The notes: a model not told the origin generated them from the sequence alone. 64,000 nucleotides of DNA from Alphaproteobacteria bacterium (GCA_947474645.1 CANJJD010000010.1:17818-81817); one strand, 5' to 3'; shown: positions 17,969 through 27,942, counted from the stretch's first letter. Program-made: numbers and translations.

Positions 17969-19399
17969 ATGGCGCAAGATGTCCTGGGCACCGCCCAATT
18001 TTTGCTGCAGAGCGGCCGCGTGCTGGAAGCGCGCGATGTGCTGGCCGGGGCCGCCGGCCAGGGCAGCGCGCCGGTCCATAGCCTGCTGGGCCTGGTGCTG
18101 CACCAGTTGGGCGATCTGCCCGGCTGTCATCGCGAGCTGCGCCAGGCGGTCCGGCTGGCGCCGAATGACGGGGCGGCGCAATTCGCGCTGGCGTCCATCG
18201 CGGCGGCGCGGGGCGATGAAGAAGAAGCCGAGGCCGCCGCCCGGCGCGCCATCAAGCTGGGGATGGACGACATTCATTCCTATGTGCTGCTGGGGCGGAT
18301 CTTCAACAAGCAGGGACGGCTGGAGGAGGCCGAAACCGCCTGGCGCAAGGCGGTGCGCTGCAATCCGTCTTCGCCGCAGGCCCAGCGCGAACTGGCGCAA
18401 CTGGTATGGATGCGTACCGGCGATCTTGCCAAGGCGCGCGCGGAACTGGATGCCGCGCCCCAGACGCATGACATTGTCGCCGTCACGGTGCGGCTGCTGC
18501 AGGATGCCGGCGACGAAGCCGGCGCTTATGAATTGGCGGCGGCGCGGGCCGACCGCGATCCGTCGCTGAATGTGCTGGCGGCGCGCACCGGCCTTCGCTT
18601 CGATCCGCAGGAGTCCGACCGCCGGCTGGCCGCCGCCGCGCCGGGCATCACGCCGCAAGCGCGCGCCAAGGCCGAGATCGAAGTGGATCTGGCGCTGGGC
18701 CGCATCGCGCAAGCGGCCAAGCGCGCCGAGGCGCTGTATGCCGCGCGGCCCAGCGATCAGCATGCCACCGCGCTGTTGGCGGTGGCATGGCGGCTGGCGG
18801 GCGATCCCCGCTATGCGTCGCTTTATGATTATGACCGGTTGGTCAAAACCTATCGCATCACGCCACCCGAAGGCTGGAGCGGCCTGGAGGAATATCTGCG
18901 TGATCTTGGCGATGCGCTGGATGCCATCCACGGACCGCTGACGCATCCGGTGGGCCAGTCGCTGCGCCATGGCAGCCAGACCTTGCGGGGTCTGCAGGAT
19001 TATCCCGATCCGGCGATCCGCGCCTTGTTCGATGCGATCGATGCGCCGATCCGCGCCCACATCGCCGCGCTAGGCGAGCCCGGTCAGGACTACGGTTTCG
19101 GCGGCGCCTGGTCGGTGCGGCTGAACGGCGGCGGCTTTCACATCAACCACATCCATCCCGAAGGCTGGCTGTCGTCGGCTTTTTATGTGCGGCTGCCGGA
19201 AAAAATGGAAGGCCAGCAAGGCTGGCTGAAATTCGGCCAGCCAGGCCCGCCCACGTCGCCGCCGCTGGAGCCCGATCACCTGGTCAAGCCGGAGTCGGGT
19301 CTGCTGGCGCTGTTCCCGTCCAACATGTGGCACGGCACCGTGCCGTTTGACTCCGGCGACAAGCGCCTTTCCTGCGCCTTCGACATCGTGCGGCGGTAA
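17969..19399 (+). CDS. TPR protein with C-terminal 2OG-Fe(II) oxygenase domain
   Basis: A 476-residue two-part protein. Residues about 1-270 are TPR-like helices (QFLLQSGRVLEARDVL, YVLLGRIFNKQGRLEEAETAWRKA-type repeats). Residues about 290-476 match the putative 2OG-Fe(II) oxygenase family (TIGR02466/2OG-FeII_Oxy_5): a His-rich stretch FHINHIHPEGW (391-401), NMWHGT (His455) and Arg467 in KRLSCAFD, consistent with the HxD...H...R logic though the acid is not obvious in HIHPEG. Such proteins are often tied to hydroxylation of proteins or small molecules; target unknown. It ends just before a GC-rich hairpin. Confidence 0.83.
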   Translation: MAQDVLGTAQFLLQSGRVLEARDVLAGAAGQGSAPVHSLLGLVLHQLGDLPGCHRELRQAVRLAPNDGAAQFALASIAAARGDEEEAEAAARRAIKLGMDDIHSYVLLGRIFNKQGRLEEAETAWRKAVRCNPSSPQAQRELAQLVWMRTGDLAKARAELDAAPQTHDIVAVTVRLLQDAGDEAGAYELAAARADRDPSLNVLAARTGLRFDPQESDRRLAAAAPGITPQARAKAEIEVDLALGRIAQAAKRAEALYAARPSDQHATALLAVAWRLAGDPRYASLYDYDRLVKTYRITPPEGWSGLEEYLRDLGDALDAIHGPLTHPVGQSLRHGSQTLRGLQDYPDPAIRALFDAIDAPIRAHIAALGEPGQDYGFGGAWSVRLNGGGFHINHIHPEGWLSSAFYVRLPEKMEGQQGWLKFGQPGPPTSPPLEPDHLVKPESGLLALFPSNMWHGTVPFDSGDKRLSCAFDIVRR

Positions 19400-19407
19400 G
19401 ACGCGCT

Positions 19408-19426
19408 GCCGGCCTGTCAGGCCGGC
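19408..19426. terminator. GC-rich hairpin after the TPR/2OG gene
   Basis: GCCGGCC (19408-19414), loop TGTCA, GGCCGGC (19420-19426): a perfect 7-bp GC stem 8 bases after the stop codon. There is no T-run, so it would need Rho or act as an mRNA 3' end protector rather than a classic intrinsic terminator. Confidence 0.4.
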
Positions 19427-19483
19427 GATGGAGGATTCCTGTCACGCCGGCGCCTGCGCCCGAGCACCAAGTAAGCGCGGAAT

Positions 19484-19678
19484 CTATCCGCGTGAGCGTG
19501 TTGCAGCCTTTTGCGCAATCCTGACGGCCTTGGCGTGGGCCTCACTGGCCAAGGTATGCTTCTTGACCGCGGCATGGTGTGCGGATGTGCCTACGGCAAG
19601 CTTCATTTCCTTGTGGGCGGCTGCGCGTTCCGCTGCGCGCTTGTCCAATTCGATCTCTTCCGAACTTTTATCAGCCAT
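19484..19678 (-). CDS. Small Ala/Lys-rich helical protein of unknown function
   Basis: A 64-residue protein, very rich in Ala, Lys, Glu and His, predicted to be one or two long amphipathic helices (DKRAAERAAAHKEMKLA, then HTLASEAHAKAVRIAQKA). There is no signal peptide or membrane segment. The start at 19678 is supported by AAAAGGAAAT just upstream; the open frame continues upstream but without a ribosome binding site. I do not recognise a family. Composition resembles small nucleic-acid-binding or stress proteins, which is only a guess. Confidence 0.55.
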   Translation of the reverse strand: MADKSSEEIELDKRAAERAAAHKEMKLAVGTSAHHAAVKKHTLASEAHAKAVRIAQKAATRSRG

Positions 19679-19815
19679 TTGATTTCCTTTTGACTTGGAC
19701 GGCGATGATCGCCTTGCATCCTCTGTAGCAGAATAGACGGTGTTGACCCTGAAAATTCCTGCGCTCACAATTGACGGCCTGCCAGGAAGGTCGCCAACAT
19801 GCACCGCTTCTTTAG

Positions 19816-20079
19816 GGTCCAATTCTTAGCCCGGATGAGCGTGGCGGCGTTTCTGGCGATGCTTGGGGCGGCAAGAATGGCTTTGAGCAGATCGTGCTAC
19901 ACCCGGTGCAGTTGAACGATACCGGCCTGGGCGGGCCCACCGACATGGTCACGCGCGGCACGCCGTCTCTGGCGAACGGGGACAATGGCGAGAAAATCCT
20001 GGCGCGACTGGCCGCGATTTCTGCCCCCTATGGCACGCGCATCAAGATCGCGGACGGCAAGGCCATCATCGCCCTCTAA
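19816..20079 (+). pseudogene. CapA-like (poly-gamma-glutamate biosynthesis) C-terminal remnant
   Basis: After a TAG at 19813 the frame codes for about 87 residues: GKNGFEQIVLHPVQLN, then TRGTPSLANGDNGEKILARL and SAPYGTRIKI. This order (a beta strand with HPVxLN, a P-x-LA segment, an ILxRLxxxSAPFGT helix) matches the extreme C-terminus of CapA-family metallophosphatase-like proteins. The catalytic N-terminal 250-300 residues are absent, and no start with a ribosome binding site is seen. I read it as the decayed end of a lost gene, flanked by the small helical protein gene and the ferredoxin gene. Confidence 0.5.
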
Positions 20080-20109
20080 CCAGGCGGCGGATGTAGCGGT
20101 CGAACGTCC

Positions 20110-21464
<1,355 letters not shown>

Positions 21465-21503
21465 TCACACCTAACTTCGTGTAATCGCTGGGAAAACGTC
21501 GTT

Positions 21504-21533
21504 CTTATAGTGTAAAAATAGCCAAGCCAACAA
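21504..21533 (-). promoter_or_regulatory. Candidate sigma70-type promoter of the ferredoxin reductase operon
   Basis: On the minus strand TTGTTG (21533-21528) and TATAAG (21509-21504) are 18 bases apart in an AT-rich patch, about 50 bases before the reductase start. Assignment rests on consensus resemblance only. Confidence 0.4.
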
Positions 21534-21556
21534 CCCCCGCCTATAACAGTGCTGCG

Positions 21557-21868
21557 ATGCAAAATGATGCTCCCCCAAAGCCCGCCCAAAGCTGCGGTTC
21601 CATGGCCGAACTGCGAGTGGCGATCGACACGCTGGATGCGCGGTTGGTGGCGCTCTTGGCGGTGCGCCAGGCCTATATCGAGCGGGCGGCCCAACTGAAA
21701 ACCGGCCGCGAGCAGGTGCGCGATCCGGCGCGGATCGAAGACGTGGTAGCGAAAGTGATCGCTGAGGGGCGCAAGCTGGGCCTAAGCCCGGGCATTGCCG
21801 AACCGGTCTGGCGGACCTTGATTGAAGCCAGCATCGCGCACGAATTCGAAGCGTTCGACAAGCGCTGA
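21557..21868 (+). CDS. Chorismate mutase, AroQ type
   Basis: A 103-residue monofunctional chorismate mutase, which turns chorismate into prephenate for phenylalanine and tyrosine. Visible AroQ elements: ELRVAIDTLDARLVALLAVRQ (helix 1 with the catalytic Arg), then RDPARIEDVVAKV, and a third helix with WRTLIEASIAHE. No signal peptide, so cytosolic. Divergent from the ferredoxin reductase gene; convergent with the broken HPt gene 11 bases beyond its end. Confidence 0.92.
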   Translation: MQNDAPPKPAQSCGSMAELRVAIDTLDARLVALLAVRQAYIERAAQLKTGREQVRDPARIEDVVAKVIAEGRKLGLSPGIAEPVWRTLIEASIAHEFEAFDKR

Positions 21869-21879
21869 AACGCTTTGTT

Positions 21880-22224
21880 TTAGGCCGCCAGATAGTCGGC
21901 GATGAACGCCTGAACCGCTTCGCCTTCGACGCGCAGCGCTTCGATCACCTGGATGGCGTGCTCGGGATCGGTGATGGGATCCACCGGTTCGGCATCGGCA
22001 GCGGCTTCGCCCATGGCAAAGGCGCCGACGCCGCGCGCCGCACCCTTGATGGTGTGGGTGACTTCGCGCCACTAGCGGGCATCGCGCTGTTCCAGCACGC
22101 CCAGCAACTGACCGACCATCTCGCTGACCTGGCCGTCGAACAGCTTGAGAATCTCGGCATTCAGGCTCTTGTCGCCGCCGGTGTAGCGGGCGAGGTGGGT
22201 CAGATCGACGGGCGCATCGGCCAT
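21880..22224 (-). pseudogene. HPt-domain phosphotransfer protein interrupted by an amber stop
   Basis: Reading from ATG at 22224, 50 codons (MADAPVDLTHLARYTGGD...) lead to TAG at 22074-22072, after which the same frame continues with WREVTHTIKGAARGVGAF and ends at TAA (21880), 114 codons in all. THTIKGAARGVGA is the HPt phosphorylation motif, with the His 6 codons after the stop. Both halves are in frame and look well conserved, so one substitution (for example AAG or CAG to TAG) explains it. The product made would be a 50-residue stub without the active His. No usable start lies between the stop and the motif. Confidence 0.8.
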
Positions 22225-22365
22225 GGCAGGCATCCAAAAACGGGCAGGCTTATCCTGCGCCCGGGACCGCTAAAGCCGCGTTAATGCGTGCTTTTGGGTG
22301 TGAAACCCTCGCCAGTTCCCCAAAATAATGCTTAAAATCAAAGGGAAAGTCGAAGAGACGCGCCC

Positions 22366-24339
22366 ATGGCCAAAACATTCGGGCAGCCCGCCCTGCTGCA
22401 AAAGCCGGAAGGCACCAAGCCTGCCGCGCCCGCCGTGGCGGCCGCCCCCATCCCTAAATTGCGCCCCAGCCGTTTTGGCCTGTTCGCCGTGCTGGGCGGC
22501 GTGCTGCTGTCCTTGTTCTGGATCGGAGTGTCGAGCGCCTTCATCTGGGGCTTCCTGGGACCGCAAGGCCTGACCCATCTCACTTTGACTGCCCAAGCGG
22601 CTTTCGCCGCCGGCGTTTTCCTGCCGCCGTTCCTGTTCCTCACCATCGCCGCGGCGCTGGCGCGCAGCGCCGCCATGACCGACGCCACCCGCACGCTTCT
22701 TGTGGCCAGCGAGCGGCTGTTCGCCGCCGACGAAACCGCCGCCAACAATGCCGCCCGTCTGGCGCGCGCGGTGCGCCGCGAACTAGACGGCCTCAACACC
22801 GGACTGGATGTGGCCTTCCAGCGCATGCGCACCATGGAAGCGGTGCTGGAAAAACAGATTTCCACTTTGGACGATGCCGGCGCGCGCGCGGCCGTGCGCG
22901 GCGACACCATCGCCGCCCGCCTCAACCAGGAATCCACCCGCATCGAGGCGTTGGGCGATCATCTCAATGAAGCGGCCGGCCGCGCCGGCGAAAGCATGGC
23001 GGGCCGCACCGCCCAGCTTCGCGCTATGATGGAATCGGCCGAAGGCACCTTGAAGATGGCGACCCAGTCGCTGGACGTGCAGTCGGCGGGTTTCCGCTCG
23101 GCCATCACCGCGGCGGCGGAAGCGCCGCTGGAAGCGGCCAAGTCGCTGGAAGCCCAAGCCGCGCGCATCGAGGCAGTTTCCGACACGGCCATGGGCCGCG
23201 CCGAATTCGTGCTGGCGCGCCAGGAAAAGCACCGCGCCCAGATGAGCGAGCTGGTGCAGAAGCTGAAAGAGGAAAGCGAGCTTTTCGAAACCGCGCTCTC
23301 CGGCCAGCGCACGGGCATGGAAAACGCCATCGAAGCGTTGGGCGGGGAAGCGCGCAAGTTCGAGATGGTCACCGGCGATGCCGAGCGGCTGAAGGAAACC
23401 AGCGAAGCGGCCAGCGCCGTGCTGGCGACCCTGTCGGCGGCGCTGAAGGATGCGGGCACCAGGGCCCAGACATTAATCGGGGAAAGCGCCGCCCAAGCCA
23501 AGCATGACGCGCGCCTGCTGGTGGGCGAGGCGATGGCGGAATGCGAGCGTCTGCTGCGCGCCTCCGGCGAAATGAGCGCCGAAGCCGGCAAGATCCGCAG
23601 CCTGTTGTCGGAAACCACCCGCGACGTGGAAAAGCATCTCATCCGCCTGCCGGGCCTGGCCCAGGAAGAAGCCCGCCGCGTGCGCCAGATGATGGCGTCG
23701 GAAACCGAACAGATACTGGACCTGTCGGCGCGCACCATGTCCACGCTTCATGCGCGCTCGACCGCCAAGGTGACGGCCCCCGATCAGGGCGGGCCGATGA
23801 AGCCGGCGGCGGAAGCCGATGGCGACGGCCTCAAAGGCCTGGCGCGCAAGCTGACCACCCGCAAAGCGCCTGAGAAAAGTGGCGGCAGCGCCAAGGCCTG
23901 GGAAATGAAGACCCTGCTGGCCGCGGCCGAACAGGAAAGCGATATCCGCCTGCCCAAAAGCGACAAGCAGGGGCTGGATACCGCCGCGACTCTGGGGGCG
24001 CTGGAACTGGCGCTGGCCGACATGGCGATCGATCTGTCGGCGCTGGATGATGCCCAGCCCAGCGACGAGGACTGGAAGCGCTACCTGGCGGGCGACCGCG
24101 CCGTGTTCGCCCGGCGGCTGGCGGAGACGATCAATGAATCCGCGGTGGACCGCATCACCAACCTCTATCGCGACGACAAGCGCTTCCACGGCGCGGCCGA
24201 CGCCTATCTGGCGGAGTTCGAGACGTTGCTGACCCGCGCCCGCGAAGGCGATGGCGGCGGCTTGCTGACTTCGACATTGCTGTCAGCCGATACCGGCAAG
24301 GTCTATCTGACGATTGCCTACGCTTTGGGGCGTCTCTAG
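22366..24339 (+). CDS. Membrane-anchored coiled-coil protein (TipN-like, uncertain)
   Basis: A 657-residue protein with two membrane helices near the N-terminus (about 37-61 and 78-99), then about 380 residues of almost uninterrupted Ala/Glu/Arg-rich coiled coil (about 105-490), a low-complexity linker, and a conserved-looking C-terminal helical domain (about 560-657) with SDEDWKRYLAGDRAVFARRL and KVYLTIAYALGRL. This layout recalls alphaproteobacterial polarity proteins such as TipN, but I cannot confirm orthology. Likely a cytoplasm-facing scaffold fixed in the inner membrane. The next gene starts 12 bases downstream. Confidence 0.7.
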   Translation: MAKTFGQPALLQKPEGTKPAAPAVAAAPIPKLRPSRFGLFAVLGGVLLSLFWIGVSSAFIWGFLGPQGLTHLTLTAQAAFAAGVFLPPFLFLTIAAALARSAAMTDATRTLLVASERLFAADETAANNAARLARAVRRELDGLNTGLDVAFQRMRTMEAVLEKQISTLDDAGARAAVRGDTIAARLNQESTRIEALGDHLNEAAGRAGESMAGRTAQLRAMMESAEGTLKMATQSLDVQSAGFRSAITAAAEAPLEAAKSLEAQAARIEAVSDTAMGRAEFVLARQEKHRAQMSELVQKLKEESELFETALSGQRTGMENAIEALGGEARKFEMVTGDAERLKETSEAASAVLATLSAALKDAGTRAQTLIGESAAQAKHDARLLVGEAMAECERLLRASGEMSAEAGKIRSLLSETTRDVEKHLIRLPGLAQEEARRVRQMMASETEQILDLSARTMSTLHARSTAKVTAPDQGGPMKPAAEADGDGLKGLARKLTTRKAPEKSGGSAKAWEMKTLLAAAEQESDIRLPKSDKQGLDTAATLGALELALADMAIDLSALDDAQPSDEDWKRYLAGDRAVFARRLAETINESAVDRITNLYRDDKRFHGAADAYLAEFETLLTRAREGDGGGLLTSTLLSADTGKVYLTIAYALGRL

Positions 24340-24351
24340 GAAAAACAAAAG

Positions 24352-25845
24352 ATGCGCGGCACGATCTGGGGCTTGCTGGCCGGCTGTTTTCTGCTTCCCG
24401 CCAGCGCGCCCTTCGCGGCCACGGCGCCTTACGATCTGGTCATCCTGCATGGCCGCGTCATGGACCCGCAGACCCGCACCGACCGCATCGCCAATGTCGG
24501 GGTGCGCGGGGGAAAGATCGCGGAGATTTCCGATCACGCGCTGCAGGGCGTTCGGACCATCGACGCCAAGGGCCTGGTGGTAGCGCCGGGCTTCATCGAT
24601 CTTCATTCCCACGCCCAATATGCCTTCGGTTATGACCAGCAGGCGCAAGACGGCGTCACCACGGCGCTGGAACTGGAGGAAGGCGTCTATCCCATCGCGC
24701 CCTTCTATGCCGTGCGCCGGGGCAAGACCCGCATCAACTTCGGCGCCAGCGTGGGGCTGCAGAGCATCCGGGTGAAGATCAAGACCGGTATCGACGAGGA
24801 AGGCAGCCTGAACGCGCCCTTCGTCAGTTGGGGCAAGATCCTGCCGCGCAAGTCCGAATGGGCCGAACAAAAGCTGTCGCCGGCGGAACTGGCGCGAGAA
24901 CGCGCCATGTTCGCGGAAGGCTTCGCCGCCGGCGGGCTGGGTATTGGTGTGCTGTCCGAATATCTGCCGGGCGCGGGGCGCGACGAAATCTATCTGCTGA
25001 TGAAGGAAGCGGCCCGGCTGCATGCGCCGGTCTTTGTCCATGCCCGGGCGGCGGCGCTGGCCGACGCCGACAATCTGATGACCCCGGTGCAGGAACTGAT
25101 TGCCGATGCCGCCGCCACCGGCGCTGCCGTGCATCTGTGCCATATCGGCTCCAAGGCGCTCAGCGCCATCGGCATGGTGCTGGACATGATCGATGGCGCG
25201 CGGCGCCATGGCGTGGACGTCACCACCGAAGTCTATCCCTATGATGCCTCTTCCACCGCCATCGGCAGCGCCCTGTTCAATCCGGGCTGGCAGGAGCGGC
25301 TGGCCGCGAAATATGAAGACATCGAATGGCCGCCGACCGGCGAGCGGCTGAACGCGGAAAGCTTTGCCCGCTACCGCAAGGCACAGCCGGGCATGGCCAT
25401 CGTCAATCACCGCATTCCGGAAACCACCGTCACCGCGGCGGTTGCCCATCCCGGCGTGATGATCGCCTCCGACGCCATCGTCTATATCCAGGGCAAGGGC
25501 CATCCGCGCGCCACCGGCACCTATGCCCGCGTGCTGGGCGTTTATGTCCGCCAGAAACGCGCCCTTACTCTGATGGAAGCCTTGAACAAGATGAGCTACC
25601 TGCCGGCCCATCGCCTGGAAGCGATTTCGCCGGCGATGCGGCGCAAGGGCCGGGTTCAGGTCGGGGCCGATGCCGACCTGACCTTGTTTGATGCGGCCAC
25701 CGTGATCGACCGCGCCACCTACCAGAAGCCGACCCTGACCTCGGCCGGCATTCCTTATGTGATCGTGGGCGGGGTGCCGGTGGTGGATGGCGGCAAGATC
25801 GTGCCGTCGGCCTATCCCGGCAAGGGCGTGCGGTCAGGCGCCTGA
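24352..25845 (+). CDS. Exported D-aminoacylase / N-acyl-D-amino-acid deacylase family amidohydrolase
   Basis: A 497-residue amidohydrolase with a signal peptide (about 1-23, ending FAA). The metal-binding DLHSHAQ (about 83-89) follows the beta-strand GLVVAPGFI; later motifs are VHLCHIGSK (His ligands), MIASDAIVY (Asp) and the C-terminal GRVQVGADADLTLFD that closes the beta-sandwich. This is the N-acyl-D-amino-acid deacylase / D-aminoacylase branch, which frees D-amino acids from N-acyl forms; export suggests use of cell-wall-derived D-amino acids. The convergent rsmB overlaps its end by 12 bases. Confidence 0.88.
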   Translation: MRGTIWGLLAGCFLLPASAPFAATAPYDLVILHGRVMDPQTRTDRIANVGVRGGKIAEISDHALQGVRTIDAKGLVVAPGFIDLHSHAQYAFGYDQQAQDGVTTALELEEGVYPIAPFYAVRRGKTRINFGASVGLQSIRVKIKTGIDEEGSLNAPFVSWGKILPRKSEWAEQKLSPAELARERAMFAEGFAAGGLGIGVLSEYLPGAGRDEIYLLMKEAARLHAPVFVHARAAALADADNLMTPVQELIADAAATGAAVHLCHIGSKALSAIGMVLDMIDGARRHGVDVTTEVYPYDASSTAIGSALFNPGWQERLAAKYEDIEWPPTGERLNAESFARYRKAQPGMAIVNHRIPETTVTAAVAHPGVMIASDAIVYIQGKGHPRATGTYARVLGVYVRQKRALTLMEALNKMSYLPAHRLEAISPAMRRKGRVQVGADADLTLFDAATVIDRATYQKPTLTSAGIPYVIVGGVPVVDGGKIVPSAYPGKGVRSGA

Positions 25846-27108
25846 TCGCCTGAGCCGCGCGGCGTAAAAGCCATCCATGCCGCCGGGCAGATGACAGGGC
25901 AGGGTGCGCAGGTCGCCGTCCGGCGTGATCCAGTCCTGATGACCGAACACTTCCTCCGCCTTGATCGGCAGCCGCGAAAATTCCGGATGACCGGACAGGA
26001 ATGCGGCGATCTGCTCCTCGCCTTCCTCACGTTCCAGCGAGCACACGGCGAATACCAAGATGCCTCCCAGCGCTACCAGCCGCGCGCCGCTTTCCAGGAT
26101 TTCATACGCGGCCCCGGCCGACACCGTGACGTCGGCGGCGCCCTTGATCCAGGGCAGGTCGGGATGGCGGCGGATGGTGCCGGTGGCGGTGCAGGGCGCG
26201 TCTATCAGCACGAAAGGTGCGCTGCCTTCAAAATCGCGCGCATCGGCCAGCACCACCTCGGCACTAAGCTTGGTGCGCGCCAGGTTATCCCGGATGCGCT
26301 CGGCGCGCGTGGGTTCGATCTCCACGGCAGTGACGTTGGCGCCGCGGGCCGCAAGCTGCATGGTCTTGCCGCCCGGCGCGGCGCACAGGTCAATCACGCT
26401 TTGGCCTGCGACATCGCCCAGCAGCAGCGCGGGCAGGGCGGCGGCGGCGTCCTGCACCCACCAGTCGCCACTGGCAAAGCCGGGCAGCTCGTCAATGCGG
26501 CCCGCCTCGTTCAACCGCCGCACCGGACCGAACAGCGCTTCGCTGGGCGGGAACGCGGCATCTTGTGACTTTAAAACGATATCCACCGGCGCGGCCTGTT
26601 GATGGGCGCGCCCGATGATGCGCGCCGTGCCGGCGCCATATTGCGCCGTCCAGCGCGACCACAGCCAGTCGGGGGTGGAGAGGCGCTCGCGGTCCAGCCC
26701 GGACAGCACCGCTTCGCCTTCCTTGGCGACCTTGCGCAGCACCGCGTTGATCAGCGGCTTGAAATGCACCGCCTTGGAATCCTTGGCCGCCAGTTCGTTG
26801 GCGGCATCCACCGCGGCATGGGGCGCGACTTTCAACACCAGCAGTTCGCAGGCCCCCAGCAGCAAGATCTCGCTGGCGGTGCCGGCCTTGTGCGGCGCCA
26901 GGGGTTTGGCCATGAACTTGCGCAGCACCGCATCCAGCGCGCCCATGTGGCGCAAGGTTTCGCTGGCCAGCGCACGGGCAAACCCGGCGTCGCGCACGGC
27001 AAGCCCCGCAAGCTGGTCCAGCCCGGCATCCAGCGGACGGCACTTCTGCAGCACGCCCGAAAGAATGGCCAATGCCGCGCGGCGCGCGGGCAATCCTGTG
27101 TCAGTCAT
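25834..27108 (-). CDS. rsmB: RsmB/NOP-family 16S rRNA cytosine-C5 methyltransferase
   Basis: A 424-residue enzyme with an N-terminal NusB-like RNA-binding domain (about 1-140; ETLRHMGALDAVLRKF, AVDAANELAAK) and a C-terminal Rossmann methyltransferase domain. Motif I is VIDLCAAPGGKTMQLA (about 240-255); the catalytic motifs are LIDAPCTATGTIRRHP (TC-type Cys) and VFAVCSLEREEGEEQ (second Cys). In E. coli RsmB modifies C967 of 16S rRNA. The rsmB-htpX-DUF1674 order is common in alphaproteobacteria; here an SDR gene and a repeat have come between rsmB and htpX. Confidence 0.92.
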   Translation of the reverse strand: MTDTGLPARRAALAILSGVLQKCRPLDAGLDQLAGLAVRDAGFARALASETLRHMGALDAVLRKFMAKPLAPHKAGTASEILLLGACELLVLKVAPHAAVDAANELAAKDSKAVHFKPLINAVLRKVAKEGEAVLSGLDRERLSTPDWLWSRWTAQYGAGTARIIGRAHQQAAPVDIVLKSQDAAFPPSEALFGPVRRLNEAGRIDELPGFASGDWWVQDAAAALPALLLGDVAGQSVIDLCAAPGGKTMQLAARGANVTAVEIEPTRAERIRDNLARTKLSAEVVLADARDFEGSAPFVLIDAPCTATGTIRRHPDLPWIKGAADVTVSAGAAYEILESGARLVALGGILVFAVCSLEREEGEEQIAAFLSGHPEFSRLPIKAEEVFGHQDWITPDGDLRTLPCHLPGGMDGFYAARLRRSGA

Positions 27109-27189
27109 GGCCTCTCTTTAGAGCAAGCATGCCCGTGGCCAAAGGCCCTTCCCAAAGGCATGATCGCACTTCAAGCAGCGAGGGTTGGC

Positions 27190-27942
27190 ATGGCGGCGTT
27201 CGATCTGACGGGAAAGGTTGCCCTGGTAACGGGCGGCAATGGCGGCATCGGGCTGGGCATGGCCAAGGGCCTGGCCGAAGCCGGCGCGACGGTGATGGTG
27301 GCGGGGCGCGATGCCGACAAGAACCGGCAAGCGGTGAAAGCGCTGGGCGCAAACGCCGACGCTGTGGCGGCGGATATGGCCGAGGAAGCTGGCGTGAAGG
27401 CGGTGGTGGCTGCGGCAGTCCAAAAATTTGGCCGCCTGGATATCCTGGTCAACAATGCCGGCATCAATATCCGCAAGCCCCCGCAGGACTATGTGATGGA
27501 GGAATGGCATCGGGTGATGAACATCAACTTGACCAGCCTGTTCGTCTGCTGCCAGGCCGCCTATCCGCACTTGAAGACCCGCGGCGGCAAGATCATCAAT
27601 ATCGGCTCCATGATGTCGATTTTCGGCGCGTCGTTCGCGGCGCCCTATGGCGCCAGCAAGGGCGGGGTGGTGCAGTTGACCAAGTCGCTGGCTTCCGCCT
27701 GGGCGGGCGATAACATTCAGGTCAATGCCGTGCTGCCCGGCTGGATTGATACCGAACTGACCAAGGGCGCGCGTGAACAGGTGTCAGGCCTGAACGAAAA
27801 GGTGTTGGCGCGTACGCCGGCGGCGCGCTGGGGCACGCCGGAGGACATGGCGGGGATCGCGGTGTTTCTCGCCAGCCCGGCTTCGGACTTCATCACCGGC
27901 ACGGCGATTCCGGTGGATGGCGGGTACTCAGCGCAGGGGTGA
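27190..27942 (+). CDS. SDR family oxidoreductase
   Basis: A 250-residue classical short-chain dehydrogenase/reductase. Cofactor motif TGGNGGIGLG (about 14-23), NNAG (about 90), catalytic Ser in INIGSM and YGASK (Tyr-x3-Lys) are present, and the C-terminal GTAIPVDGGYSAQG matches glucose/gluconate dehydrogenase-like members. The ATG at 27190 has GAGGG 5-9 bases upstream; an in-frame ATG at 27160 would add 10 residues. Substrate unknown. Its stop codon TGA is part of the 90-bp dispersed repeat (27937-28026), so the repeat touches the gene. Confidence 0.92.
   Translation: MAAFDLTGKVALVTGGNGGIGLGMAKGLAEAGATVMVAGRDADKNRQAVKALGANADAVAADMAEEAGVKAVVAAAVQKFGRLDILVNNAGINIRKPPQDYVMEEWHRVMNINLTSLFVCCQAAYPHLKTRGGKIINIGSMMSIFGASFAAPYGASKGGVVQLTKSLASAWAGDNIQVNAVLPGWIDTELTKGAREQVSGLNEKVLARTPAARWGTPEDMAGIAVFLASPASDFITGTAIPVDGGYSAQG

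Noticed and set aside
17867..19060. A long minus-strand open frame running upstream of the PPC/DUF296 gene
   Set aside because: It is the antisense of the TPR/2OG gene; the signal peptide and ATG at 17866 mark the true start, and the upstream residues have His/Gln/Arg-rich shadow composition.
26599..27189. Possible N-terminal extension of the SDR protein
   Set aside because: This stretch is antisense to rsmB; the Rossmann fold starts within 10 residues of the ATG at 27190, which has its own ribosome binding site.
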